Shown: in pieces, positions 31,572 to 39,676 of the stretch | Numbering within the stretch: position 1 is the stretch's first letter | How the letters are laid out: every line of letters begins with the position of its first letter | Source of the DNA: Microvirga antarctica | GTDB lineage: Bacteria > Pseudomonadota > Alphaproteobacteria > Rhizobiales > Beijerinckiaceae | Length of the DNA stretch: 64,000 nt | Direction of reading: 5' to 3' | Assembly (NCBI RefSeq): GCF_017921815.1 | Contig: NZ_JAGEMM010000001.1 | Location: forward strand, 992,001-1,056,000 | Position numbers and translations under genes: made by a program | The notes under the pieces: model-generated | Database searches by the model: none | The model's input: the letters and a program-made list of their open reading frames with translations, nothing else | What the model was told of the DNA's origin: nothing

Positions 31572-31662
31572 GGCGGAACCTCGCGAATGAGAATACTCAA
31601 TGGGGTACACCCGACGGCGCACCCCGGGACTTCACGTTTCCGTTAGAAACCGTCCGTGCGGA

Positions 31663-32733
31663 TCACAGCGATGCGATGCGCAGCCCAGCGGCATCGAACA
31701 GATGCGACTGGTTGGCGACCGGCCTGAGAGCGATGGCGTCGCCCGGACGCAGGCTGACCCGTTCCCGCAGGACAACCGTCATCGGCCCTCCTTCCGCCTT
31801 GACGATCAACGTGGTGTCGAGACCGGAGGGCTCGACAACGGTGACGACAGCCGGAATGGCACCCGGGGTTCCCACCGGGGCCAGTTGCAGATGCTCCGGC
31901 CTGATCCCATAGGTGAGAGCGCTTCCCACCGCAGCAGGCGGGCGCTGGTGCAGCGGCAGGATTGTCCCACTGGGCAACGACAACCCTTCCTCCGTCATGG
32001 TTCCTTCGACGAAATTCATCGCCGGGGAGCCGATGAAACCGGCAACAAATCGGTTCGCGGGTGAATCGTAGAGGTCGAGGGGAGCGCCGATCTGCTCGAC
32101 GATGCCGTCATGCATGACAACGATCTTGTCGGCCATCGTCATGGCTTCGATCTGGTCGTGCGTGACATAGACCGTGGTGGTCTTGAGGCGATGATGAAGT
32201 TCCTTGATCTCCGCCCGCATGGCTACGCGCAGCTTCGCGTCGAGGTTCGAGAGCGGTTCGTCGAACAGGAAGACCTGTGGGTCGCGGACAATGGCCCGCC
32301 CCATGGCCACCCGTTGACGCTGCCCACCCGAAAGTTGCCGAGGGTAGCGGTCGAGGAGCGGCGTCAAGCCGAGGGAAGCCGCGGCCGCCCCCACGCGCGT
32401 CGCCTGCTCGGCCTTTGAGGTTCCCTTGAGCCTGAGCGAGAAGCCCATATTCTCGGCCACCGTCATGTGCGGATAAAGGGCGTAGCTCTGAAACACCATC
32501 GCGATGTCGCGGTCCTTGGGCGGGACGTCGTTGATCAGGCGATCACCGATCCGGATTTCCCCCGACGTGACATCTTCCAGCCCTGCAATCATCCGCAGCA
32601 GCGTGGATTTTCCGCAACCCGATGGCCCGACCAGAATGACGAACTCGCCATCGGCAATATCGACATCGACGCCTTTGATAATCGACACCGGTCCGAAGGA
32701 TTTCCGGATGTCGCGGATCGAGACAGTGGCCAT
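31663..32733 (-). CDS. UgpC/MalK-type sugar ABC transporter ATP-binding protein
   Basis: ATPase for CUT1 carbohydrate import. From the ATG at 32733 (GGAGAACG upstream) it has 356 residues: Walker A GPSGCGKST, Q-loop MVFQSYALYPHMTV, signature [17 protein letters not shown], Walker B VFLFDEPLSNLDAKLR, switch VTHDQIEAMTMAD, followed by a TOBE regulatory domain (~240-355). ATPases of this type often serve several CUT1 transporters. It is the last gene of the operon and probably acts with the two permeases at 33.5-35.3 kb. Confidence 0.94.
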   Translation of the reverse strand: MATVSIRDIRKSFGPVSIIKGVDVDIADGEFVILVGPSGCGKSTLLRMIAGLEDVTSGEIRIGDRLINDVPPKDRDIAMVFQSYALYPHMTVAENMGFSLRLKGTSKAEQATRVGAAAASLGLTPLLDRYPRQLSGGQRQRVAMGRAIVRDPQVFLFDEPLSNLDAKLRVAMRAEIKELHHRLKTTTVYVTHDQIEAMTMADKIVVMHDGIVEQIGAPLDLYDSPANRFVAGFIGSPAMNFVEGTMTEEGLSLPSGTILPLHQRPPAAVGSALTYGIRPEHLQLAPVGTPGAIPAVVTVVEPSGLDTTLIVKAEGGPMTVVLRERVSLRPGDAIALRPVANQSHLFDAAGLRIASL

Positions 32734-32768
32734 TTCGTTCTCCGTCCCCCGGCAAGCGGGTGCGTGTA

Positions 32769-33470
32769 TCAGGAAGCGTCTGGGCGCGGGTCTTCTGCCC
32801 AAGGCGCTGCCGCGAGGGCGAACTTTCGGGTGATCTCAAGCGGATTGGTGATGGCGGTCCCCACCACGACCGCATGGGCGCCGCGCCGAAAGGCCTCCGC
32901 CACGAGGTCAGGCGTGTCGAAGCGACCCTCCGCAACGACCGGCCCGTCGATGGCGGCAACCAGCGCCGACAAGAGGTCCAAATCGGGACCGCTTGACATC
33001 TGCGCGGCCGTCTCGGCGGTGTAGCCCGCGAGCGTCGTTGCCACGTAGGTCGCACCGGCCGCATGGGCGAAAAGCCCCTCCGCCACGCTCGATACATCGG
33101 CGAAGACCTCGCGATGAAGCTCGTGACGGATTCGGCCGATCAAGCGGTCCACATCATCGCCGTCGCGCGGGCGGCGGGTAGCGTCAACGCCGACAATATC
33201 GGCGCCGGCCTGCGCAATGCGGGCGGCAGATGCGAAGTGAGGCGTGATATAAACGGGAAAGCGGTCGTCCCAGATCTTGTCGATGCCGATGATGGGGTGC
33301 GTGCTGATGGCGCGGATGGCGGCGACATCCTCGGCGCCATTGGCCCGGAAGCCCGCCGCTCCTCCGGCATTGACGGCGCGCGCCATCGCCGACATGAAAA
33401 TCGGGCCGTGGAGGGGATTGTCGGCTCTCGCCTGACAGGAGACGATCAGAGCCCCCTTGTGGATCAGCAT
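32769..33470 (-). CDS. nanE: N-acylglucosamine-6-phosphate 2-epimerase NanE-like
   Basis: NanE converts N-acetylmannosamine 6-phosphate to N-acetylglucosamine 6-phosphate. The 233-residue TIM barrel shows the family sequence LIVSCQARADNPL, GAAGFRANG, HPIIGIDKIWDDRFPVYITPHF, ..GADIVGVDATRRPRDG and VVGTAITNP; the lysine in IIGIDK and glutamate in VVAEGRF correspond to catalytic positions. No nanA, nanK or nagA is in the window, so the source sugar (sialic acid, ManNAc or a related amino sugar) is inferred from NanE alone. It lies 10 bases from the permease gene before it. Confidence 0.9.
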   Translation of the reverse strand: MLIHKGALIVSCQARADNPLHGPIFMSAMARAVNAGGAAGFRANGAEDVAAIRAISTHPIIGIDKIWDDRFPVYITPHFASAARIAQAGADIVGVDATRRPRDGDDVDRLIGRIRHELHREVFADVSSVAEGLFAHAAGATYVATTLAGYTAETAAQMSSGPDLDLLSALVAAIDGPVVAEGRFDTPDLVAEAFRRGAHAVVVGTAITNPLEITRKFALAAAPWAEDPRPDAS

Positions 33471-33480
33471 GCCACGTCTC

Positions 33481-34305
33481 CTACTTGACGGCGCCCGCCG
33501 TCATGCCCTGAATGAACTGGCGCGACAACGCGATATAGAGAAGCGTGATCGGCGCCGCCGCAATCGTGAGACCGGCGAACAACATGCCCCAATCGGTCGT
33601 GTACTCGCCCATGAAGGTCGTCAGTCCCTGCGGCAGCGTCTTGTAAGAATCAGTCTGGATAAAGACGAGCGGGAAAAAGAAATCGTTCCAGATCGGCACC
33701 GCGTTCTGGATGGCGGCGATCGCCATCGGCGGAAGCGCGAGCGGAAGCATGACCGACCACATGATCCGCGGCTCGGATGCGCCATCCATGCGGGCTGCAT
33801 CCTCCAGTTCGGTCGGCAGCGAGCGCAGGAACCCCGCCATGATGAAGACCGCCGATGGCAGGCCGATGGCCGTGTAGGTGACGATCAGGCTCCAGCGGCT
33901 GTCGAGAAGGTGGAGATCACGCAGCAGGATGAAGAGCGGAATGACCGCAAGCTTCAGGGGCAGCATCAGGCCCGCGAGGAAGAACAGCAGGATGAAGGTG
34001 TTTGTGCGCGACTCGTAGCGCGCGATGGCATAGCCCGCCATCGTGCCAAGCACCAGAATGAGAACGATCGACGTGCCGGTGACGAGGATCGAATTCATGA
34101 AATACGTGGGCATGGATGTCTCGCCGAGAACCCGCGAGAAGTTCTGCACCTGCGTGAAATCCGGAACGGCGAACGGATGATCGAAGATCTGCGCGGTCGT
34201 CTTGAAGGCCGAGAAGACCATCACGACGACCGGATAGAGCATGATGAACGAGTTCATGATCAGGATGATCTGAACAAGAAATCCGAACGAGATGGCACGG
34301 GACAT
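33481..34305 (-). CDS. CUT1 sugar ABC permease, MalG-like
   Basis: Inner permease subunit, 274 residues from the ATG at 34305. Six helices are apparent; the hallmark EAA loop is LEDAARMDGASEPRIMWSVMLPLALPPMA, and YFMNSILVTGTS plus ..FFFPLVFI are typical of MalG/UgpE/AraQ proteins. Twenty bases separate it from the MalF-like gene and 10 from nanE. Confidence 0.93.
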   Translation of the reverse strand: MSRAISFGFLVQIILIMNSFIMLYPVVVMVFSAFKTTAQIFDHPFAVPDFTQVQNFSRVLGETSMPTYFMNSILVTGTSIVLILVLGTMAGYAIARYESRTNTFILLFFLAGLMLPLKLAVIPLFILLRDLHLLDSRWSLIVTYTAIGLPSAVFIMAGFLRSLPTELEDAARMDGASEPRIMWSVMLPLALPPMAIAAIQNAVPIWNDFFFPLVFIQTDSYKTLPQGLTTFMGEYTTDWGMLFAGLTIAAAPITLLYIALSRQFIQGMTAGAVK

Positions 34306-34325
34306 GGTCGTTTCGCGCGAGAGTG

Positions 34326-35258
34326 TCAAAACTGGATCTCCCGTCGACGCAGCCAAAGCGTGAGCATCGAGGCGAACACCACGATGAACAGGAAGATCAA
34401 GGTGGCCAGCGCCGAACCTTGGCCGAAATTCTGGATGCTGGCGCTCTGGTTGCCGAACGCCGTGCGATAGAAGACCAGGCCCAGCACATCGGTGTTCCCG
34501 TAGGGCGATCCGTCGAGGCCCGCCATCACATAGGGAATCTCGAACCAGTTAAACGCGCCGATGAACAGCAGCGTGAAGAGAATGGTGGTGCTGGGGGCGA
34601 CCAGAGGCCAGATGATGGTCTTGAGAAGCTGCCACTCGCTTGTGCCGTCGAGACGCGCGGCCTCGATGATATCGGAGGGGATCCGCTGCATCCCCGCGAG
34701 GTAGACGAGGGTGGGAAAGCCGATGAAGTGCCAGGCATTGGCGAGGATCAGCGCGCCCAAAGCCGTGGCCGAGTCGCCGAGCCAGGGTCTGGCAAGGAAG
34801 TCGAGGCCGACCGCCAGAAGCGCCTGGTTCACGAGGCCGAAATTCGGGTTGAGGAACAGCTTCCAGAGAAAGCCCACGATGATCGTGGACAGGACGACCG
34901 GCACGAAAACCGCGACCCGGTGAAAGCGAAAGCCGAAGGGCTCCTTGTAGAGCAGCCAGGCAAGGAGGAAGCCGCCGCCGTTCTGGATGATCATCAGGGC
35001 GATGAGGGTCTGGACGTTGTGCGAGAACGCGTTCCACACCACCGGCGCCATGGTGGCGCCGAAGAGTACCTCACGGAAATTCGCCAGGCCCACGAACTCG
35101 CCGCGCGCGAGACCGCGCCACTCGTAGAACGCATAGGCGAACGCCGAGAGGATCGGGTAGACCACGAACAGCGACATGAAGACGATCGGCGGGAGGACAA
35201 GAAAGGCCACCCAGCTGCGGTGCTTCAGCGTGCGTGCCTGCTTCGGTGAGACGGGCAT
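34326..35258 (-). CDS. CUT1 sugar ABC permease, MalF-like
   Basis: Permease subunit of 310 residues with six helices. The family EAA loop is IIEAARLDGTSEWQLLKTIIWPLVAP, and the N-terminus (WVAFLVLPPIVFMSLFVVYPILSAFAYAFYEW) is the usual first-helix pattern. NWFEIPYVMAGLDGSPYGNTDVLGLVFYRTAF follows the ..GGP...T.vl..yiY.. region. It follows the binding-protein gene with a strong hairpin in between. Confidence 0.93.
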   Translation of the reverse strand: MPVSPKQARTLKHRSWVAFLVLPPIVFMSLFVVYPILSAFAYAFYEWRGLARGEFVGLANFREVLFGATMAPVVWNAFSHNVQTLIALMIIQNGGGFLLAWLLYKEPFGFRFHRVAVFVPVVLSTIIVGFLWKLFLNPNFGLVNQALLAVGLDFLARPWLGDSATALGALILANAWHFIGFPTLVYLAGMQRIPSDIIEAARLDGTSEWQLLKTIIWPLVAPSTTILFTLLFIGAFNWFEIPYVMAGLDGSPYGNTDVLGLVFYRTAFGNQSASIQNFGQGSALATLIFLFIVVFASMLTLWLRRREIQF

Positions 35259-35279
35259 GGCCGGACCTTGAAAGAGAGA

Positions 35280-35302
35280 GCGGCGGGCCCGGGGCCCGCC
35301 GC
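35280..35302 (-). repeat. GC-rich hairpin between sugar-binding protein and permease genes
   Basis: Ten-base-pair perfect stem (35280-35289 with 35293-35302) around a three-base loop, lying 13 bases after the stop of the binding-protein gene. No T-tract follows on the minus strand, so it is more likely an mRNA 3'-end stabiliser or partial attenuator that raises binding-protein mRNA over permease mRNA than a full terminator. Confidence 0.7.
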
Positions 35303-35315
35303 CGTGATCGACAAC

Positions 35316-36563
35316 TTACTTCTGGAACGGCTTGTAGTAGGTGGCGATACCCTTGTTGATCTCTGCCGCCGCCTGTTCGGGCGTCTGCTGCCCGGCGAGC
35401 AGCTTCTGCACGTTGGACTGCAGCAGCACCGAACCGCTCGGCTCCTGATAGCGGAAGCGTACGAGCATGAGATACGACATGGAATTGTCGGCGAGCTTGG
35501 CCACGTCCTGGGTCAGGGGATCTTCGATCTTGATGCCCTTGATGGGAGACAGGTTCTTCAACGCGTTGGTGAACGTCGTCCCGTATTCCGGCGTGGCCAG
35601 GAAGCGGACGAATTTCAGCGCCGCATCCTTCTTTTCCGACTTGGCGTTCACCGCATAGCCACCATCGTAGTAGCGAGCGATCAGGCGCTCGTCGCCAGCT
35701 TTTCCGACGGGCGATGCGAAGACGCCGAGGTCGAGACCCGGGTTCTGCGCCTTGAAGTTGGCGACCTCGAACGATCCGCCCGCGAACATCGCCGCGCGTC
35801 CTGCTGCGAAGAGTTGCTGCGAGGATGCATAATCCACGCCGATGAAGTTGGGCGAGAAATACTGGCTGATGTCTTTCAGCTTGGACAACGCGTTGACATA
35901 GCGCGGATCGGTGAAGTTCGCCTTGCCGGACGCGATATCCTCCTCGAATTGCTTGCCGAGCATCGAAGACAAAAGGGCCGCAACGATCGTCTCGTTCTGC
36001 CATGCGGTCGCGGTACCGTTGGCGAAGGGCGTGATGTTTTTCGCCTTCAGGGCCTGGCTCGCCGCGATCAACTCATCCCAGGTCTCCGGCGGCTTCAGCC
36101 CGGCATCGGCGAAGATCTTCTTGTTGTAAATCACAAGCATGGTCTGGGTCGCGAAGGGGACCGCATAGACCTTGCCATCAGAACGCAGGGTTTCGGCCGC
36201 CAGCGCGGCCTCGGGGAAGTTCGCCAGCTCGGGCACGTTCTGCTTGTCGAGGGCCAGCAGGTATCCGGGCGTCGCGATGGTCTCGAGATTGCCGTAGGCG
36301 CGCACCTGGATCACGTCCGGCCCCCGGCCCGCAGCCAGCGCCGTCGACAGGATCGTCTGGTAGTTCTCGGGCGCATAGGTCTCGAACTTGACCGAGATCT
36401 CAGGCTCCTTCTCCTGAAACTTCTTGATCATGTCGGTGTAGAAGGCACGGTCTTCCTGCCGCCAGCTCCAGAATGTGAGGTCGGTCTTGGCCATCGCGGC
36501 ACCGGCCGAGAGAAGATAGCCGCCCATGGCAGCGCCCATCATCATCCGTCGCGTCAGTTTCAT
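35316..36563 (-). CDS. CUT1 extracellular sugar-binding protein (SBP family 1)
   Basis: Periplasmic receptor, 415 residues from the ATG at 36563, eight bases after GGGAG. The N-terminus (MKLTRRMMMGAAMGGYLLSAGAAMA) is a twin-arginine-like signal peptide. SBP family-1 landmarks: DLTFWSWRQEDRAFY, IKKFQEKEPEISVKFETY, the VIYNKKIFADAGLKPPETWDELIAA motif typical of MalE/UgpB relatives, and GGSFEVANFKAQNPG. Ligand is unknown; nanE in the operon suggests an amino sugar. Confidence 0.93.
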   Translation of the reverse strand: MKLTRRMMMGAAMGGYLLSAGAAMAKTDLTFWSWRQEDRAFYTDMIKKFQEKEPEISVKFETYAPENYQTILSTALAAGRGPDVIQVRAYGNLETIATPGYLLALDKQNVPELANFPEAALAAETLRSDGKVYAVPFATQTMLVIYNKKIFADAGLKPPETWDELIAASQALKAKNITPFANGTATAWQNETIVAALLSSMLGKQFEEDIASGKANFTDPRYVNALSKLKDISQYFSPNFIGVDYASSQQLFAAGRAAMFAGGSFEVANFKAQNPGLDLGVFASPVGKAGDERLIARYYDGGYAVNAKSEKKDAALKFVRFLATPEYGTTFTNALKNLSPIKGIKIEDPLTQDVAKLADNSMSYLMLVRFRYQEPSGSVLLQSNVQKLLAGQQTPEQAAAEINKGIATYYKPFQK

Positions 36564-36636
36564 TGTCAGCTCCCTCATTGTTGTAATCTCCTCCTCCGCA
36601 CCGGACAGAAAGGCTCTGGCCTTGCCAACCGGAATC

Positions 36637-37506
36637 TCAAGCTTCTTCCACCGCCAGTACAAGAACAGTGGCATCGTCGTGGGTTTTAACACGCGGATAG
36701 GCGCCCGCCACGGGGTCGCGGCGCTCGAGGGCGCGCAACCGCTCCATCAGCTCAGACGCGTGACCAGCGGCCAGTGCCTCATGCAGTTCGGCATCCGTAT
36801 AGGCCCCAAAAACATCCACGAGCCGCATGAACCCGTCGGTGGCAAGAACCACCGCCTGACCCGGCTCGATTTCGGTTTCGAACACCAGTTCGTTTCCGGC
36901 CCAAGGGCGTTCCGGCTGCACGACCCAATATCCATTCGGGCGGTTAAGCTGTTGCCTGTTTTCACGAATCTGACGCCTGACCACGTCCGAGGCCTCGCCG
37001 GATTCTAACCGTCGTTCAGACGCGAGGGCCGCCAGGGTGCGCCTCTCGAATGGCTTGGCGCGCTCGTCCGTCCAGCGAACGACGCCCTCTTCGCTTGGCA
37101 CGAGACCCACCACATCGCCCAGAAAGGCGCCGGATAGGCGAAGGCCGGCGGGTCCGCTGTGGACTCTCACGAGCCCGAGGCAGGCAGCCGGACCGAGATC
37201 CCCAGAGGGGACCGGAGGCTTGAAGGGCAGGAAGGCGTCCGCAACGGCACTCTCGAGCGCGGGCATCAGCGCCTCCGCTGAGCAGAAATGCGGCGCGAGA
37301 TTATGAAGAGTCTGGTCGATCTGTGCAGCAAGCCATGCGGCGTCACTCGCGCCCGGGGTCAACCGCCCGCTGGACACGCCCGTGGCACCGTCGATGATCC
37401 AGCCCCACCCGACACGGGATCCCGCGCCGTCCTCGTTGACGAGGATTCCCGGGCCCGATCGCCGGTCGATAAGCCGGAAACGTTGAAGAGAACCAGTTTC
37501 GCTCAC
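36637..37506 (-). CDS. PP2C-like protein phosphatase
   Basis: A 289-residue cytoplasmic protein with PPM/PP2C metal-site motifs: NEDG near residue 24, IIDGATG (~38-44, equivalent to DGMGG), ATDGFMRLVD (~220, the DG motif) and KTHDDATVLVL at the C-terminus (the D-D motif). No membrane or sensor domain is visible. Substrate is unknown. It precedes the binding-protein gene by 73 bases and is read the same way, so it probably heads the sugar operon; why a phosphatase would be there is not obvious. Start is a GTG at 37506 with a poor ribosome site, hence moderately certain. Confidence 0.8.
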   Translation of the reverse strand: MSETGSLQRFRLIDRRSGPGILVNEDGAGSRVGWGWIIDGATGVSSGRLTPGASDAAWLAAQIDQTLHNLAPHFCSAEALMPALESAVADAFLPFKPPVPSGDLGPAACLGLVRVHSGPAGLRLSGAFLGDVVGLVPSEEGVVRWTDERAKPFERRTLAALASERRLESGEASDVVRRQIRENRQQLNRPNGYWVVQPERPWAGNELVFETEIEPGQAVVLATDGFMRLVDVFGAYTDAELHEALAAGHASELMERLRALERRDPVAGAYPRVKTHDDATVLVLAVEEA

Positions 37507-37513
37507 GCTTCAC

Positions 37514-37549
37514 TGGTCTCATATTGGTCGCACTCTGTCCATAGTGGTC
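37514..37549 (-). promoter_or_regulatory. Tandem TGGTC repeats upstream of the sugar operon
   Basis: TGGTC occurs on the plus strand at 37514-37518, 37525-37529 and 37545-37549; the related TGTCC lies at 37536-37540, so the first three units are in an 11-bp phase, one helical turn. The array begins eight bases before the PP2C-like start codon. Helical-phase direct repeats suit an oligomeric repressor, as NanR of E. coli binds tandem hexamers at the nan operon. No such regulator gene is in the window. Confidence 0.45.
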
Positions 37550-37607
37550 TTACGCGCTGTCCAACACGTTTTGCGCGACCGGTAGCGCGGTCAGGGGCAA
37601 ATGCTGG

Positions 37608-38177
37608 TCAATGCTGGGTGTCGACGGTGCTCGACATCTTGTCCACATAGGCGATCCCGATGGCGGACAGGATGAACACGGTATGGATGACCGTCTGCAG
37701 GATGATTCCGGTCTCAGTATAGTTTGTCTTGTCGGCGATCCCGATGTTGCCAGCCTCGATGAAAGTCCGCAGGAGGTGAATCGACGAGATGCCGATAATC
37801 GCCATGGCGAGTTTGATCTTCAGCACGCTGGCGTTCACGTGGCCGAGCCATTCGGGCTGGTCGGGATGCCCATTCAACTGGAGACGGGACACGAACGTCT
37901 CGTAACCGCCGATGATCACCATCATGAGCAGGTTCGAGATCATCACGACGTCGATCAGGCCGAGAACGAGCAGCATGATCTGCTGCTCCGAGAAATTCAC
38001 CGCATGGGTTACCAGATGCCACAGTTCCTTGAGGAACAGGAACACGTACACGCCCTGCGCCACGATGAGACCAAGGTAGAGAGGCAGTTGCAGCCAGCGC
38101 GAGCTGAAGATGAGGGCGGGGAGAGGCCTCAGTGGAAATGGCGGCGAGACGGTGGTCGATTTCTGAGGCTGTGACAT
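37608..38177 (-). CDS. UPF0114 (YqhA-like) membrane protein
   Basis: Inner-membrane protein of unknown function, 189 residues from the ATG at 38177. It shows the UPF0114 pattern: FSSRWLQLPLYLGLIVAQGVYVFLFL, LIDVVMISNLLMMVIIGGYETFVS, VLKIKLAMAIIGISSIHLLRTFI and HTVFILSAIGIAYVDKM, i.e. four hydrophobic segments. The family SRWLQ.PLYLGL motif is diagnostic. A GTG-initiated version from 38228 would add 17 residues and has no better ribosome site. Confidence 0.9.
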   Translation of the reverse strand: MSQPQKSTTVSPPFPLRPLPALIFSSRWLQLPLYLGLIVAQGVYVFLFLKELWHLVTHAVNFSEQQIMLLVLGLIDVVMISNLLMMVIIGGYETFVSRLQLNGHPDQPEWLGHVNASVLKIKLAMAIIGISSIHLLRTFIEAGNIGIADKTNYTETGIILQTVIHTVFILSAIGIAYVDKMSSTVDTQH

Positions 38178-38435
38178 GCGGAGGTCGGTTTCCAATCCAT
38201 CGGGCGACGATGCTGGGTCATCGCACACCCGGCACGCCGCTTGTCAGATGGGAGAGGACCCGTCTGGTCACAAGGTTCGATACGCAGCAAAGTGCGACAA
38301 GATTTGCGAAATATGTTATGGTATTACTAAGCCGAATGCGCAGCCGTCGAGAGACAAATCTGCCATCCGTTTGATTGCTGTTCAGGTCGCCAGCGCTATC
38401 TTGGCTGTGCAACTCAGTTTGCACGGAGCACAGCG

Positions 38436-38678
38436 ATGAAAATTCTCGGCGTGGCATTGATGATGAGCCTCATAGCGGGTTCCGCGTTTGCAGCGGATTC
38501 ATGCAAATCACTGGCGACCGAAAAGAAGCTCGCGGGCGCTGCCCTCAACAGTTTCATGACGAAGTGCGAGCGCGACATGAAAGCGTCCTGTGACATGCAG
38601 GCCGGCGAACGCAAGATCTTCGGTGCGGCCAAGACAAGCTTCACCACGAAATGCGTCAAGGATTCGATCGGGATGTAG
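38436..38678 (+). CDS. Small secreted PsiF-repeat-like protein
   Basis: An 80-residue exported protein with a signal peptide ending at GSAFA-ADS. The mature part is an internal duplication: SCKSLATEKKLAGAALNSF..KC (~22-45) and SCDMQAGERKIFGAAKTSF..KC (~51-74). Each unit has Cys-x21-22-Cys and a Gly-Ala-Ala-x-x-x-Phe centre, as in E. coli PsiF repeats (phosphate-starvation-induced). The cysteines could form one disulfide per repeat. Function unknown. The 258 bases upstream contain no gene. Confidence 0.8.
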   Translation: MKILGVALMMSLIAGSAFAADSCKSLATEKKLAGAALNSFMTKCERDMKASCDMQAGERKIFGAAKTSFTTKCVKDSIGM

Positions 38679-38712
38679 TCCCACGACGCGTTCTGTCAGG
38701 TCACCCGGCGGT

Positions 38713-39579
38713 TCAACGCCCGGCCGCTTCGTTGAGTGCACTGGATAAGGCCTCTACAAGGCGGTCGTGCGGACTTCCCAGGCGACGCAGCAGACCGACC
38801 TCGCGGCTGTATCGGGCATCCGCGATCGGCAGCTTGCGAATGCCGTCCGCTTCGTGAATTCCCCAATCGGGCAGCAGGGCGACGCCGAGGCCGCTCTCGA
38901 CGAGCATGACGATGGCCTCCAAGGCATCCAGTTCGACGAGGTCGGGAATCTCGATCCGCCGATCCCGCAGGTAGCTGGAAACGAATCGTCCGGTCCATGC
39001 CTTCCGGTCGACGCGGATGAACGGGTCGGAGCGCAGGATCGTGTCGACACTCGTGCGCGCGTCGCCGGCTCGCGAGACGAGCACCAGAGGCTCCCGTCGC
39101 AGCTTTTGCCAGACAAGACTTTTCGGCATCGCGTAGGGCGGACGAACGATCAGGGCACAGTCAAGCTCCCGACGTTCGACCAGGTCATACAGATGGGCGG
39201 ACGTGCCCGGGACCGCTTTGAGCTCGACGCTGTCGAAATGCTGCGACATCCGTCCGAACGCCACCGGGAAGAGGCTGATCATGGCCGTTGAAATCGCCCC
39301 GACCTTCAACACGCCCTGCAGACGGTCCAACTGAGCGACCTGGCGCAGATCGTCGATCCGCACGAGAATATCGCGCGCGGGTCCGACGAGGGCGAGGGCC
39401 TCGGGGGTAAGGCTCACGCTTCGGCCCGCCCGGACGATGAGGCGCGCGCCGAGGTCCTCCTCCAGGACTTTGACCTGGTCGCGGACGGCGGACGCGGTCA
39501 ACCCGAGATGGCGCGCGGCCGCCGCAAACGAGCCGGTTTCGGCAAGGACGCAGAACGTCCGCAGGAAGCGGGAATTCAT
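38713..39579 (-). CDS. LysR-family transcriptional regulator
   Basis: A 288-residue regulator with an N-terminal winged helix-turn-helix (FCVLAETGSFAAAARHLGLTASAVRDQVKVLEEDLGARL split over residues 9-47) and a substrate-binding domain. It is divergent from the dihydrodipicolinate-synthase-family gene, with 76-97 bases between them, so it probably controls that gene and itself. No inducer can be deduced. The recognition helix has AVRDQVK where AvSrqIk is usual. Confidence 0.92.
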   Translation of the reverse strand: MNSRFLRTFCVLAETGSFAAAARHLGLTASAVRDQVKVLEEDLGARLIVRAGRSVSLTPEALALVGPARDILVRIDDLRQVAQLDRLQGVLKVGAISTAMISLFPVAFGRMSQHFDSVELKAVPGTSAHLYDLVERRELDCALIVRPPYAMPKSLVWQKLRREPLVLVSRAGDARTSVDTILRSDPFIRVDRKAWTGRFVSSYLRDRRIEIPDLVELDALEAIVMLVESGLGVALLPDWGIHEADGIRKLPIADARYSREVGLLRRLGSPHDRLVEALSSALNEAAGR

Positions 39580-39676
39580 GTCGGGTTTTTCCGTCGTTAG
39601 AAGGGGACAAAAGCAGCCTTTTTCTTTCGATGCAAACCTGTCATGAGCACTACTGGTGACAACGATGAGAGAACGA

